Shown here piece after piece: positions 8,537 to 16,963 of a stretch of DNA of 64,000 nt (the first letter of the stretch is position 1; each line of letters opens with the position of its first letter). The notes beneath the pieces were generated by a model that saw only the letters and a list, made by a program, of their open reading frames with translations, did not search any database and was not told the DNA's origin. Both the position numbers and the translations under genes were made by a program. Origin of the DNA: Herbiconiux ginsengi (lineage in GTDB: Bacteria; Actinomycetota; Actinomycetes; Actinomycetales; Microbacteriaceae); NCBI RefSeq assembly GCF_900107435.1, contig NZ_FNPZ01000003.1, positions 620,001 to 684,000 of the forward strand, read 5' to 3'.

Positions 8537-9115
8537 TCAAGACGGGGAGGCCCACCAGAGCGTGGTCTCGCCATAGGTCTTGGTGCGGTCGTGGGCGAGG
8601 CCGGCCGGCCACGCGGGCTCGGGGGTGCGACTGCTGCGCTCGACGAGCACCGTGGCATCCGGCGCGAGCAGGGGCACGAGGGCGGTGAGCGTCTCGGTGA
8701 GTTCCGCCTCCGGCAGTTCGTAGGGCGGATCGATGAACACGACGTCGTATCCGGCGCCCACGACCACCGGCACCGCGCGGAGGTAGGGCAGCACGGCCTG
8801 AACGGGCACGTCGACCCGCGGGCGCGCATCCCGTGCCGCCGCCTTGGTCACCATCTCGGCGTTCTGCCGGGCGATGCGTGCCGCGGCCGCGTTCTTCTCC
8901 ACCAGCACGACGGATGCCGCGCCTCGGCTCGCCGCTTCGAGGCCGAGGGCGCCCGATCCGGCGTAGAGGTCGAGCACGCGCAGCCCCTCGAGACCGCCGC
9001 GGGCCTCGAGCGCGGAGAAGATCGCCTCCCGCACCCGGTCGCTCGTGGGCCGGGTGCCCGAGCGGGGCACGGCGAGGCTGAGCGATCCGGCGAATCCGGC
9101 GATGATGCGGGGCAC
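8537..9115 (-). CDS. rsmD: 16S rRNA (guanine(966)-N(2))-methyltransferase
   Basis: SAM-dependent methylation of G966 in helix 31 of 16S rRNA. N-terminal MPRIIAGFAGSLSLAVP and GTRPTSDRVREAIFSAL are the family's RNA-recognition signature. The SAM site is DLYAGSGALGLEA (about residues 48-60) and the catalytic motif IV is FIDPPYE (about 130-136). Length 192 aa is normal. Convergent with thiL; divergent from recG across a 159-base gap that contains a palindrome. Confidence 0.94.
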   Translation of the reverse strand: MPRIIAGFAGSLSLAVPRSGTRPTSDRVREAIFSALEARGGLEGLRVLDLYAGSGALGLEAASRGAASVVLVEKNAAAARIARQNAEMVTKAAARDARPRVDVPVQAVLPYLRAVPVVVGAGYDVVFIDPPYELPEAELTETLTALVPLLAPDATVLVERSSRTPEPAWPAGLAHDRTKTYGETTLWWASPS

Positions 9116-9162
9116 CCCAGCACCCTACCGCCCGCCGGCCGCTCCCTCGTCGTACCGAGGCC

Positions 9163-9223
9163 CGCGAGGTCACGCGAAGTGCGGGAAAGGGCGTCGCGAG
9201 GCGGCACTTTGCGCGACCTCGCG
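9163..9223. repeat. Palindrome in the divergent rsmD-recG spacer
   Basis: Arms 9163-9182 and 9204-9223 pair over 20 bases with two mismatches (left arm starts CGCGAGGTCACGCG). Both flanking genes point away from it, so it cannot act as a terminator for them. This argues that at least some members of the palindrome family here are not terminators. Confidence 0.75.
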
Positions 9224-9262
9224 AGTGACCGACCTCCCACGTGGCGTGTCGGCGGGGCGACA

Positions 9263-9268
9263 TAGGAT
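9263..9268 (+). promoter_or_regulatory. -10 element of recG
   Basis: TAGGAT ends 7 bases before ATG 9275, so transcription should start at or next to the A of the start codon, giving a leaderless mRNA. No clear -35 hexamer is visible. Confidence 0.55.
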
Positions 9269-9274
9269 TTACGC

Positions 9275-11530
9275 ATGAGCAACCCGGTTCGCGTGTCAGC
9301 CCCCGAGGCGAGCGCGAGCGGGCGCGCCGCGTTCGACGCGAAGCTGTCGGGCACGCTCGGCGGGCGCACGGCGTCGGCGTTCGAGAAGGCCTTCGGCATC
9401 CAGACCGTCGCCGACCTGCTGAGCCACTACCCCCGCCGTTACGCCCGGCGCGGCGAGCTCACGGCCATCGACATGCTCCCGATCGACGAGAACGTCACCA
9501 TCGTGGCGGAGGTGCGCACCGTCAGCGAGCGGCAGATGAAGGCGCGGCGCGGAAACATCCTCGAGGTCTCGATCTCCGACGGCCAGGGCTTCCTCACGCT
9601 CACCTTCTTCAACCAGGCCTGGCGGGCGCGGGAGTTGCGACCCGGAGTGCGCGCGATCTTCGCGGGCAAGGTCTCCAACTACAAGGGAGCCCTGCAGCTC
9701 GCGCATCCGAACTACCAGGTGCTCGACGACCTCGCGCTCGCGGCCGGCGCCGGCGAGGCGCTCGACGACGCCGAGGCCAAGCGCTGGGCCGAGATGCCGA
9801 TCCCGATCTATCCCGCCACGGCGTCGCTCGCCAGCTGGCAGATCGCGAAATCGGTCGAGCTCGTGCTCGACGGCCTGCGCGGCGCCATCCCCGATCCGGT
9901 GCCCGACGACGTTCGCGAGGAGCGCGGGCTGATGACGGCTCAGCGCGCCTACGAAGGCATCCATCGCCCGCAGAAAGACGCCGAGTGGATGCGCGCCCGC
10001 GACACCCTGCGCTTCCACGAGGCATTCGTGCTGCAGACCGCGCTGGTGAAGCAGCGCGCCGAGTCGCACGCCGTGCACACCGCCGCCCGCTCGCCGAAGC
10101 CGGGCGGCTACCTGGAGCGGTTCGACGCGGCCCTGCCGTTCCGGTTGACAGCAGATCAGGAGCTCGTGGGGTCGGAGATCGCCCGCGACCTCGCCGCCTC
10201 GACACCGATGATGCGACTGCTGCAAGGCGAGGTGGGCTCGGGCAAGACCCTCGTGGCCGTGCGCGCCATGCTCGCGGTGGCCGACTCGGGCGGGCAGTCG
10301 GCGCTGCTCGCTCCCACGGAGGTGCTCGCCTCGCAGCACCTGCGCTCGATCGTGAAGGTGCTCGGCCCCGACCTCGCCGCCGAACTCGTGCCGACGCTGC
10401 ACACCGGTCAGCTGCCGACCGCCGAGCGCAAGAAGGCGCTGCTCAGGATGGTGTCGGGTCAGGCGAAGCTCGTCGTCGGCACCCACGCGCTGCTCTCCGA
10501 CGTGGTGCAGTTCTACGACCTCGGACTCGTGGTGGTCGACGAGCAGCACCGCTTCGGCGTGGAGCAGCGCGACACCCTGCGGCAGAAGGGCGCCACGCCC
10601 CCGCACGTGCTGGTGATGACGGCCACGCCCATCCCGCGCACGGTGGCGATGACGGTCTTCGGCGACCTCGATGTCTCCACCATCAGCGAACTGCCGGCCG
10701 GCCGCAAAGGCATCGAGAGCTTCAGCGTTCCACTCGCCGACAAACCGGGTTGGGCGGGCCGCATCTGGCAACGCGTGGCCGAGGAGCTCACCGCCGGGCG
10801 GCAGGCCTTCGTGGTGTGCCCGGCGATCGATCCGGCCGACGACAAGGGCGACGGGCTCGACGACCCCGACGAAGGGAACGAGCAGGGCTCGAAGGATGCC
10901 GGGCCTCCGCCGCCCCCGAAAGCCAACGTGGTCGAGACCCTCCAGCAGCTGCGCGCGACCCCGCTGCTCGCCGGGCGGCGCATCGAGGCCTTGCACGGCC
11001 GGCTGCCGAGCGAGGAGAAGGAGGCGCTCATGCGTGCCTTCGCCGCCCGTGAGATCGACGTGCTGGTGGCCACGACCGTGATCGAGGTCGGAGTCGACGT
11101 GCCGAACGCCTCCACGATGGTGGTGCTCGACGCCGACCGGTTCGGTGTGAGCCAGCTGCATCAGTTGCGCGGCCGGGTGGGCCGGGGCGGGGTGCCGGGG
11201 CTGTGCCTGCTCGTGACGCATGCCGAGGCCGATTCGCTCGCCCGCGAGCGGGTCGACGCCGTGGCCTCCACCCTCGACGGCTTCGCTCTGGCCGAGATCG
11301 ACCTCGAGCTCCGGCGCGAAGGCGACGTTCTGGGCAGCGTGCAGTCCGGCGGCCGGTCGTCGTTGCGGCTGCTGCGGGTGGTGAAAGACGCCGACGTGAT
11401 CCAGGATGCGCGGGCCGTCGCCGCCGGTATCGTGAGCGACGATCCGGCCCTCGACGAGCATCCAGCCCTCCGCGACGCGCTCGAGCGGCGCTTGCGTGAG
11501 ACGGAGCGGAGCTTCCTGGCCAAGACCTGA
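9275..11530 (+). CDS. recG: ATP-dependent DNA helicase RecG
   Basis: Branch-migrating helicase that regresses stalled replication forks and processes recombination intermediates. Order of domains: N-terminal wedge/OB domain (about residues 45-150), helicase 1 with Walker A GEVGSGKT (about 318-325) and DEQH box (VVVDEQHRFG, about 418-427), then helicase 2 with TTVIEVGVDVPNA and QLRGRVGRG. At 751 aa it is slightly long because of an acidic then proline-rich insert (DDKGDGLDDPDEGNEQGSKD, then six prolines) near residues 527-553 in helicase 2. The start is probably leaderless, 7 bases after TAGGAT. Confidence 0.95.
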   Translation: MSNPVRVSAPEASASGRAAFDAKLSGTLGGRTASAFEKAFGIQTVADLLSHYPRRYARRGELTAIDMLPIDENVTIVAEVRTVSERQMKARRGNILEVSISDGQGFLTLTFFNQAWRARELRPGVRAIFAGKVSNYKGALQLAHPNYQVLDDLALAAGAGEALDDAEAKRWAEMPIPIYPATASLASWQIAKSVELVLDGLRGAIPDPVPDDVREERGLMTAQRAYEGIHRPQKDAEWMRARDTLRFHEAFVLQTALVKQRAESHAVHTAARSPKPGGYLERFDAALPFRLTADQELVGSEIARDLAASTPMMRLLQGEVGSGKTLVAVRAMLAVADSGGQSALLAPTEVLASQHLRSIVKVLGPDLAAELVPTLHTGQLPTAERKKALLRMVSGQAKLVVGTHALLSDVVQFYDLGLVVVDEQHRFGVEQRDTLRQKGATPPHVLVMTATPIPRTVAMTVFGDLDVSTISELPAGRKGIESFSVPLADKPGWAGRIWQRVAEELTAGRQAFVVCPAIDPADDKGDGLDDPDEGNEQGSKDAGPPPPPKANVVETLQQLRATPLLAGRRIEALHGRLPSEEKEALMRAFAAREIDVLVATTVIEVGVDVPNASTMVVLDADRFGVSQLHQLRGRVGRGGVPGLCLLVTHAEADSLARERVDAVASTLDGFALAEIDLELRREGDVLGSVQSGGRSSLRLLRVVKDADVIQDARAVAAGIVSDDPALDEHPALRDALERRLRETERSFLAKT

Positions 11531-11655
11531 CCCCCTCACGCGCGAGATCCGCAAGGGCAGGTCGAAGAACGCGCGGGATCCCGCATTTCCCGGCGCACCC
11601 ATTGAAATATCCTCCGCACGGGAGCACAGTGGAATCCAGTGGAGATGAGGTGGCT

Positions 11656-12420
11656 ATGAAGACCCTGAAGTCACGCCGGATGCCTGCAGCCTTGCAGCCC
11701 GACATCATGCCGGTGCTCTCCGCGGGGCGGCATCGTTCCCCGCGCTCGGGCGCTTGTTTCATGGAGTTCGCGTCGTTCTTGGCGGGTGAGCGCTGGAGCG
11801 ATCATCCGTCCTGCACGCATGCCGGGCTCGCTCACATGGCCCGCGCCGTCAACGACCTGACGTCGAACGAGGGGCGGAGTGCGCTCGCGCCCTTGATCCC
11901 CTCGGTGATCGGGCTGACGACCGACGACCCTCGGCTCGATCTCATCATCGCGGTCACGGCCGCGTCGGCGGCGATCCCGATCGCGTCGATCGATCGTCAG
12001 CACGCCCTCGCCGTCGGCGCCCTGGTGTGCCACGACGCCTTGGAGCGCGCGGGCGGCAGCGGGCCGATCGACGTCGACACGCCGCTCCGCGAAGCGCTCG
12101 ACGCCGCGCCCGAGGCCGAGGCCTGGGCCCGGCGCTTCCTCGACCGCAACGTGCGGTGGCGGCGGGCGGAGATCTCGGCCCGGCAGACGCACGTCACGAT
12201 CGCGATGTCGGTCGACGGAGTGCGCTCCGCCTGCGCCCCGTTCCCCGACGAGCGGCTCCACGCGCTGCTGGAGTCGACCATCGCGCTCTGCGCTGACTTC
12301 GTGGCCCGGGAGCAGGAGGAGGCGAGCGCTGCGGCGGCCGTGGCATCCGCATCCGCGCAACCGGCGGAGGAGGAGCCGGTGCCGACCGAAGCTCGGAGGG
12401 ACTTCACCCGTCATATGTGA
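11656..12420 (+). CDS. Conserved actinobacterial hypothetical protein
   Basis: 254 aa, function unknown. The segment after the N-terminus (GACFMEFASFLAGERWSDHP, about residues 32-51) looks strongly conserved in type: short, Cys/Trp-rich, followed by a mainly alpha-helical domain. No signal peptide. A hydrophobic alanine-rich stretch (LIIAVTAASAAIPIASI) may be a buried helix rather than a membrane span. ATG 11656 is preferred over an upstream ATG at 11602 because GAGATGAGG stands 6 bases upstream. The C-terminal 35 residues are low-complexity Ala/Glu/Pro. It lies between recG and coaD with an unremarkable 125-base spacer before it. Confidence 0.75.
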   Translation: MKTLKSRRMPAALQPDIMPVLSAGRHRSPRSGACFMEFASFLAGERWSDHPSCTHAGLAHMARAVNDLTSNEGRSALAPLIPSVIGLTTDDPRLDLIIAVTAASAAIPIASIDRQHALAVGALVCHDALERAGGSGPIDVDTPLREALDAAPEAEAWARRFLDRNVRWRRAEISARQTHVTIAMSVDGVRSACAPFPDERLHALLESTIALCADFVAREQEEASAAAAVASASAQPAEEEPVPTEARRDFTRHM

Positions 12421-12441
12421 CCGGAGGAATTCCCGCGTTGA

Positions 12442-12447
12442 TAGCCT
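12442..12447 (+). promoter_or_regulatory. -10 element of coaD
   Basis: TAGCCT ends 7 bases before ATG 12454, consistent with a leaderless coaD transcript. No Shine-Dalgarno precedes this ATG. Confidence 0.55.
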
Positions 12448-12453
12448 GGGACC

Positions 12454-12945
12454 ATGAGCAGTGTCGCCGTGGTCCCCGGCTCCTTCGACCCCATCACCCT
12501 CGGTCACATCGACGTGATCGAACGTGCCGCGAAACTGTTCGACGAGTTGCACGTCGTGGTGGTGCACAACCCCGACAAGCACGCCCTCATCCCGATCGCG
12601 CACCGGGTGGCACTGATCGAGAAGTCGCTCGAGGAGCGCGGGCTCGCGAACGGCAACATCATCATCAACTCGTGGAGCGTGGGGCTGCTGGTCGACTACT
12701 GCACCGACGTCGGAGCCTCGGCGATCGTGAAGGGCATCCGTTCGCAGGTGGATGTCGCCTACGAGACGCCCATGGCGATCGTGAACCGCAATCTCGCGGG
12801 AGTCGAGACGATCTTCCTGCTGCCCGATCCGGCGCACGCGCACGTCTCGAGCTCCCTGGTGCGGCAGGTATCGGCGCTCGGCGGTGACGTGGCGCCGTAC
12901 GTGCCCTCGGCGGTGGCGGAGTTCCTCAAGCACACGACCGACTGA
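12454..12945 (+). CDS. coaD: Phosphopantetheine adenylyltransferase
   Basis: Transfers AMP from ATP to 4'-phosphopantetheine, the penultimate step of CoA synthesis. Nucleotidyltransferase fold with the start [15 protein letters not shown] (T/HxGH motif) and the C-terminal VSSSLVRQV (SSSxVR, ATP binding). Length 163 aa is typical. The start codon is probably leaderless. In related genomes coaD is commonly followed by DUF177-rpmF-rnc; here those genes are 30 kb downstream, at 43.6 kb. Confidence 0.95.
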   Translation: MSSVAVVPGSFDPITLGHIDVIERAAKLFDELHVVVVHNPDKHALIPIAHRVALIEKSLEERGLANGNIIINSWSVGLLVDYCTDVGASAIVKGIRSQVDVAYETPMAIVNRNLAGVETIFLLPDPAHAHVSSSLVRQVSALGGDVAPYVPSAVAEFLKHTTD

Positions 12946-13002
12946 TCTCCCGACGTTCTCCACAGCTTCGGCCGGGGCGCGAACCGGTGCACGCCCGCGA
13001 CC

Positions 13003-13008
13003 TATAGT
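13003..13008 (+). promoter_or_regulatory. -10 element of the F420-type oxidoreductase gene
   Basis: TATAGT, a near-consensus -10, lies 28 bases upstream of ATG 13036, leaving a short leader that carries the ribosome binding site GGAAGG. This is a leadered promoter, unlike many neighbours. Confidence 0.5.
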
Positions 13009-13035
13009 CGAAGGAGAACAACCGGAAGGTCACCG

Positions 13036-14037
13036 ATGTCGAACATTCAGGTCGGCTACGCCGCGATGCTGGAGCAGTTCCATCCGAGCGAAGCCGTCGC
13101 CCTCTCGGCCTACGCCGAGGAGCACGGGTTCAGCGGGGTGATGGCGGCCGATCACTTCCAGCCCTGGGTTCCGCGCCAGGGTCAGTCGTCGTTCGTCTGG
13201 AACGTGCTCGCCGCGGTGGGGGAGCGCACGCGGGGCGATTTCGGGCCGGGCGTGACCTCGCCGAGCTTTCGCTGGCATCCAGCCATGGTGGCGCAGGCGT
13301 CGGCCACGCTCGGAGCGATGTATCCCGGTCGGCACTGGCTCGGGCTCGGGTCGGGCGAGGCGCTCAACGAGCACATCGTGGGCGGCTACTGGCCCGAGGC
13401 GCCGGAGCGCATCAACCGCATGTTCGAGGCCGTCGACGTCATCAACAAGCTGTTCACCGCGTCGCTGGCCGGCAAAGACGTGAAGCACTCGGGCACGTTC
13501 TTCAAGCTGGAGTCGACCCGGGTGTGGACGATGCCCGAACAGGCGCCCGAGATCCTGGTCGCCACGGCGGGTCCCGTCACCGCCCGGCGGGCCGGGCGCA
13601 CGGTCGACGGGCTGATCACCGTGGGCGCGCCGCTGGAGAAGATCTCCGGGCTGTTCACGAAGTTCGACGAGGGGGCGCGCGAAGCGGGCAAAGATCCGTC
13701 GACGATGCCTCGGGTGCTGCAGTTGCACCTGTCCTGGGCGCCCACCGACGAGGAGGCCATGGCCAACGCGCTGCGGGAGTGGCCGAACGGCGGCATGCGT
13801 TTTCCGAAGGCCGACATCCGGAGCCCCTTCGAATTCGAGCAGATGGCCAAGATGGTGCGGCCGGAGGACTTCGAGGGGCGTCTCGTGATCTCGAGCGACC
13901 CGGATGCGCATCGCGCCCACATCCAGCGGTTCGCCGATCTCGGGTTCGACAAGATCTACCTGCACAACGTCGGCCGCAATCAGCGCGAGTGGATCGACGT
14001 GTTCGGCCGCGACGTGCTCCCGAAGCTGCACCGATGA
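13036..14037 (+). CDS. F420-dependent LLM oxidoreductase (glucose-6-phosphate dehydrogenase-like)
   Basis: Luciferase-like TIM-barrel enzyme, 333 aa, of the subfamily that includes F420-dependent glucose-6-phosphate dehydrogenase. Visible: [19 protein letters not shown] (about residues 35-53), [14 protein letters not shown], and the cofactor-binding [12 protein letters not shown] (about 104-115). This subfamily uses F420 for hydride transfer. The substrate is not certain; glucose-6-phosphate is the best-known example. The ATG is preceded by GGAAGG, and its stop overlaps the ATG of cofE (ATGA), so an F420-using enzyme is co-translated with an F420-making one. Confidence 0.85.
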   Translation: MSNIQVGYAAMLEQFHPSEAVALSAYAEEHGFSGVMAADHFQPWVPRQGQSSFVWNVLAAVGERTRGDFGPGVTSPSFRWHPAMVAQASATLGAMYPGRHWLGLGSGEALNEHIVGGYWPEAPERINRMFEAVDVINKLFTASLAGKDVKHSGTFFKLESTRVWTMPEQAPEILVATAGPVTARRAGRTVDGLITVGAPLEKISGLFTKFDEGAREAGKDPSTMPRVLQLHLSWAPTDEEAMANALREWPNGGMRFPKADIRSPFEFEQMAKMVRPEDFEGRLVISSDPDAHRAHIQRFADLGFDKIYLHNVGRNQREWIDVFGRDVLPKLHR

Positions 14038-15143
14038 GCGGCGTCACGATCGTCGGCCTCGGCGGCCTCCCCGAGATCGAGGAGGGCGCCGATCTCGTGG
14101 CGCTGATCGGCGACGCGCTGGTGGCGGCGGAGCTGGGGCCGGCCGATGGCGACATCCTGGTGGTGACGAGCAAGATCCTGTCGAAGGCCGAGGGGCGTCG
14201 CATCGCGGCGGCCGACCGCGAAGACGCGATCACCGCCGAGACGGTGCGGGTGGTGGCCACGCGGGCCTATCCCGGTGGGGTGACCCGCATCGTCGAGAAC
14301 CGGCAGGGGATCGTGCAGGCCGCAGCCGGAGTCGACTCGAGCAACACGCCGTCGGGAACGGTGCTGCTGCTGCCGGTCGATCCGGATGCGTCGGCGCGTG
14401 CTCTTGCCGCCGGGCTGCGGTCGCGGTTCGGGGTGCGGCTCGGGGTCATCGTGTCCGACACGCTCGGCCGCGCCTGGCGCGAGGGCCAGGTCGACCTCGC
14501 GATCGGCGCCGCCGGAGTGAACGTGCTCGACGACCTCAGGGGCAGCCGAGACAGTTTCGGGCAGGAGCTGTTCGTGACGCAGGCGGCCGTCGGCGACGAA
14601 CTCGCCTCCGCCGCCGATCTGGTGAAGGGCAAGGCGAGCGGGATGCCGGTGGCTCTGGTGCGTGGCTACGGTCACGCCGTGGTCGACACCCTCGACACGC
14701 CCGCGCGTGCGCTCAGCCGCACGGGCGAGAAAGACATGTTCCGGCTCGGCACCGACGAGGCGATCGCCCTCGGCCGCGAAGAGGGTCGTGCGGAGGGTCG
14801 TGCGGCCGCGCTGGCGGAGGCGGCTGACGAGGCGCGGGCGCTTGCCGCGGCTCGTGAGGCTGAGCTCGCCGAGGCGCGTGCGGCCGCTCTCGCGGAGGTG
14901 CGGGCTGAGGCGTTGGCTGAGCTGCGTGGTGATGAGGCGCTGGCACGCGAGAACGAGACAGCCCTGGCAGCGGCCCAGGAAGCGGCGTTCACCGAGGGGC
15001 GGCGTGCCGGTCTGACCGAGGGGTGGGAAGCGGGCTATGCCGAGGGGCGCTCGGCCGGGCTCCTCGACGGTCGCGAATCGGGCTTCACCGAGGGCTACGA
15101 GCGGGGTCTCGCGGAGGGCTGGGCTCGCGGTCTCGACTGCTGA
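14034..15143 (+). CDS. cofE: Coenzyme F420:L-glutamate ligase with a Gly-X3 repeat tail
   Basis: Adds glutamates to F420-0. The first ~250 residues are a normal CofE domain ([59 protein letters not shown]). After that, instead of the FMN reductase domain found in mycobacterial FbiB, there is an Ala/Glu/Arg-rich helical segment (about residues 245-318), then twelve glycines spaced exactly four apart, Gly322 to Gly366 (for example [17 protein letters not shown]). Total 369 aa against roughly 250 for simple CofE. Cysteine is the last residue. ATG 14034 overlaps the stop of the LLM gene. Confidence 0.9.
   Translation: MSGVTIVGLGGLPEIEEGADLVALIGDALVAAELGPADGDILVVTSKILSKAEGRRIAAADREDAITAETVRVVATRAYPGGVTRIVENRQGIVQAAAGVDSSNTPSGTVLLLPVDPDASARALAAGLRSRFGVRLGVIVSDTLGRAWREGQVDLAIGAAGVNVLDDLRGSRDSFGQELFVTQAAVGDELASAADLVKGKASGMPVALVRGYGHAVVDTLDTPARALSRTGEKDMFRLGTDEAIALGREEGRAEGRAAALAEAADEARALAAAREAELAEARAAALAEVRAEALAELRGDEALARENETALAAAQEAAFTEGRRAGLTEGWEAGYAEGRSAGLLDGRESGFTEGYERGLAEGWARGLDC
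14997..15131 (+). repeat. Coding repeat for the twelve-fold Gly-X3 tail of CofE
   Basis: In-frame 12-base periodicity placing a glycine codon every fourth position (14997 to 15131), with acidic, alanine and aromatic residues between. This is the same spacing as the 'deca-GX3' motif of eukaryotic Yae1/Lto1 proteins and the GxxxG-type helices of FliH-like proteins. Confidence 0.85.
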
Positions 15144-15264
15144 CCCCCGCCGACCGTCCGCGCTCGTTCGCGTCGGCCCCGACGCTCCGTTCGGAGCCCG
15201 CCCGCGGGGCCTCGTGTCCGGGAGGCCGAATGTGCCGACGCCCATCGTGAGTCCGAGGGTGTGA

Positions 15265-15307
15265 GTTCGTGCCTCGGGAGGCAGCAATAGCCTCCCGAGG
15301 CACGAAC
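15265..15307. repeat. Perfect 18-bp palindrome between convergent cofE and yidC-like gene
   Basis: Arms 15265-15282 and 15290-15307 are perfectly complementary (left arm GTTCGTGCCTCGGGAGGC), loop AGCAATA. The right-arm core CCTCCCGAGG is repeated once more just downstream (from 15310). It may terminate both convergent genes. The spacer 15144-15389 holds no gene that I can support. Confidence 0.85.
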
Positions 15308-15389
15308 GGCCTCCCGAGGAGCGTCGATGCGACGAGTGCGCGCGATGGCGGATTGCTCGGGTCGAGTCCGGTCGACCCGGCGGCGCCGG

Positions 15390-16229
15390 TCACACGATGA
15401 CGCGGCGCAGGATCTCGCGCTCGCCGAACGTCCAGGCCGTGGTCACCAGCAGGTAGAGGCTGGCCGCCAGCGGCACGAACGATGCGAACACCACCGTGAT
15501 GAGTGGCAGCCAGCTCAGGATGCGCGTGGCCGTCCCGCCCGGCGCGAACGCCGCCAGCGCACCGGCTCCGGCATCCCCGCCTCCGGCGAAGGCGGGAACA
15601 GGCGCACCGCTCCCGCCCGCGCCGCCGCGGCCGGCCGAACTGCCACCCGGCGCCCCCGGCGCGACCAGGAGCGCCGCGCGCAGCCCCTGGCGGCGCGACA
15701 GCAGGGCGATCCCCGCGATCACCGCCAGGATCACCGCACTCACCGCGACCCCGACCGGATCGCTCCCGCTCGTGACCGCCGTCGCGAAGCTCGTGCCGAG
15801 CGGCGCGCCGGCGAGCGTGTGCCCGAGCAACTCGTTCGGGTGCCCGTTGATGGCCGGCAGCAGGAACAGGCCGTAGATCAGCGACAGGACGGGCGCCTGG
15901 ATGAGCAGCGGCAGGCATCCGGCCAGCGGTGACGCGTTCTCCGAGGCGTAGAGCGCCATGGTCTCACGCTGCAGGCGTTCCGGGTTCGAGGCATGACGCC
16001 GCCGGAGTTCGGCGAGGCGCGGGGCGAGGCGTCGCCGCATCCGCTGAGCGCGGGCCTGCGAGAGCCCCACGGGGATGAGCGCGAGGCGCACGAGAATCGT
16101 GATGAGCACGACCGCCAGGGCTGCGGCATTCACCCCGGCGAACGGCACGAGCAGGTCGGACAAGAACAGGACGACGGAATACGCTCCGTCGAGCGCGGCC
16201 GCGACGGGGCCGAAGGCATAGATGTTCAC
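15390..16229 (-). CDS. YidC/Oxa1-family membrane insertase paralogue
   Basis: Membrane protein insertase family, 279 aa from a GTG at 16229 that has GGAG five bases upstream (preferred over 16268). Typical five-span layout: N-terminal span SVVLFLSDLLVPF, then a second with VVLITILVRLALIPV containing the conserved membrane arginine, a cytoplasmic helical hairpin rich in Arg (ARAQRMRRRLAPRLAELRRR), then spans near residues 115-140, 155-175 and 235-265. The loop between spans 4 and 5 is replaced by a 40-residue Gly/Ala/Pro-rich insert. The housekeeping yidC normally lies near rnpA at the origin, so this is probably a second copy with a special role. Confidence 0.85.
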   Translation of the reverse strand: MNIYAFGPVAAALDGAYSVVLFLSDLLVPFAGVNAAALAVVLITILVRLALIPVGLSQARAQRMRRRLAPRLAELRRRHASNPERLQRETMALYASENASPLAGCLPLLIQAPVLSLIYGLFLLPAINGHPNELLGHTLAGAPLGTSFATAVTSGSDPVGVAVSAVILAVIAGIALLSRRQGLRAALLVAPGAPGGSSAGRGGAGGSGAPVPAFAGGGDAGAGALAAFAPGGTATRILSWLPLITVVFASFVPLAASLYLLVTTAWTFGEREILRRVIV

Positions 16230-16382
16230 AGACACTCCAGACGAGCAGGAAAGCACGGATGAGGACACCGACGTGCGGTCGTCGAGGAGTGCGTTCGCGT
16301 GAACGCGGGCATCCGGATGCTCGGTCTCGGTCGTCCACGCCGGTCGACGGCGGGGAGGCGCGAGCGAAGCGCGGAGAGGCTC

Positions 16383-16772
16383 CTAGGCGGCCGCGAGCCG
16401 GCGGCCGGGAGCGCGCGGTTGCGGACGCCCGGGGGCGTCGGGTCGGCTCTGCGTGATCGTGGCGGGGAGATCGATGCGTTCGGCGGGTGCGCGCGCGACG
16501 GATGCGCCCGAGAGCGCCACGATGGTGGCGATCAGGATGCGCAGCGTGGCCGACAGCGCGACGACGGCGACCGTCGTGGCCGCGACGAGGGCCACGGCAG
16601 CGATCAGGCCGGCGCCCGCTCCGGCGCCGGCGCCTGGACCTGCGGTCGCGGATGCGCCGACACCGGCACCGACGATGTTCGCCGTCAGGAGCCACGCGAC
16701 TCCGAGGCCGAACGCGACGGCCAGAGCGCGCCACACGGCTGAGCCGCTGTCGCGCATCCGCTCCGCCGTCAT
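16383..16772 (-). CDS. Small membrane protein upstream of the YidC paralogue
   Basis: 129 aa. Two to three predicted membrane segments (RALAVAFGLGVAWLLTANIV, then LIAAVALVAATTVAVVALSA, then LRILIATIVALSG) separated by a Gly/Ala repeat loop (AGPGAGAGAGAGL), with a basic proline-rich cytoplasmic-like tail. The ATG at 16772 sits 7 bases after TATCCT, suggesting a leaderless transcript that continues into the yidC-like gene 153 bases downstream. Such small proteins beside a second YidC recur in Microbacteriaceae (I think annotated as DUF6412, not certain). Function unknown; a YidC client or accessory is only a guess. Confidence 0.65.
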   Translation of the reverse strand: MTAERMRDSGSAVWRALAVAFGLGVAWLLTANIVGAGVGASATAGPGAGAGAGAGLIAAVALVAATTVAVVALSATLRILIATIVALSGASVARAPAERIDLPATITQSRPDAPGRPQPRAPGRRLAAA

Positions 16773-16963
16773 GCTGCGAGGATACCCCGTCGAGCGCCCG
16801 GCGCGCAGTCAGCCTGCCCAGCCGGCACCGGGAGGTGCACCGGATGTCGCAGCTCGGAGGGCAGGGTGGGGCGCCTCGGCTGACGGGCCCGAGCGGTGCC
16901 CACCCGCCGTCGCGCAGCTCGGCGCGCGGTCGCCGAACGGCTCAGCGGCTTGGGCCGCGCCGG

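Noticed and set aside
11535-11600. Inverted repeat after recG
   Set aside because: Only a 12-base self-complementary GCGGGATCCCGC and an imperfect direct repeat; arms are too short to join the palindrome family.
9296-11602. Long leftward open frame opposite recG
   Set aside because: Antisense shadow of recG without ribosome binding site or protein features.
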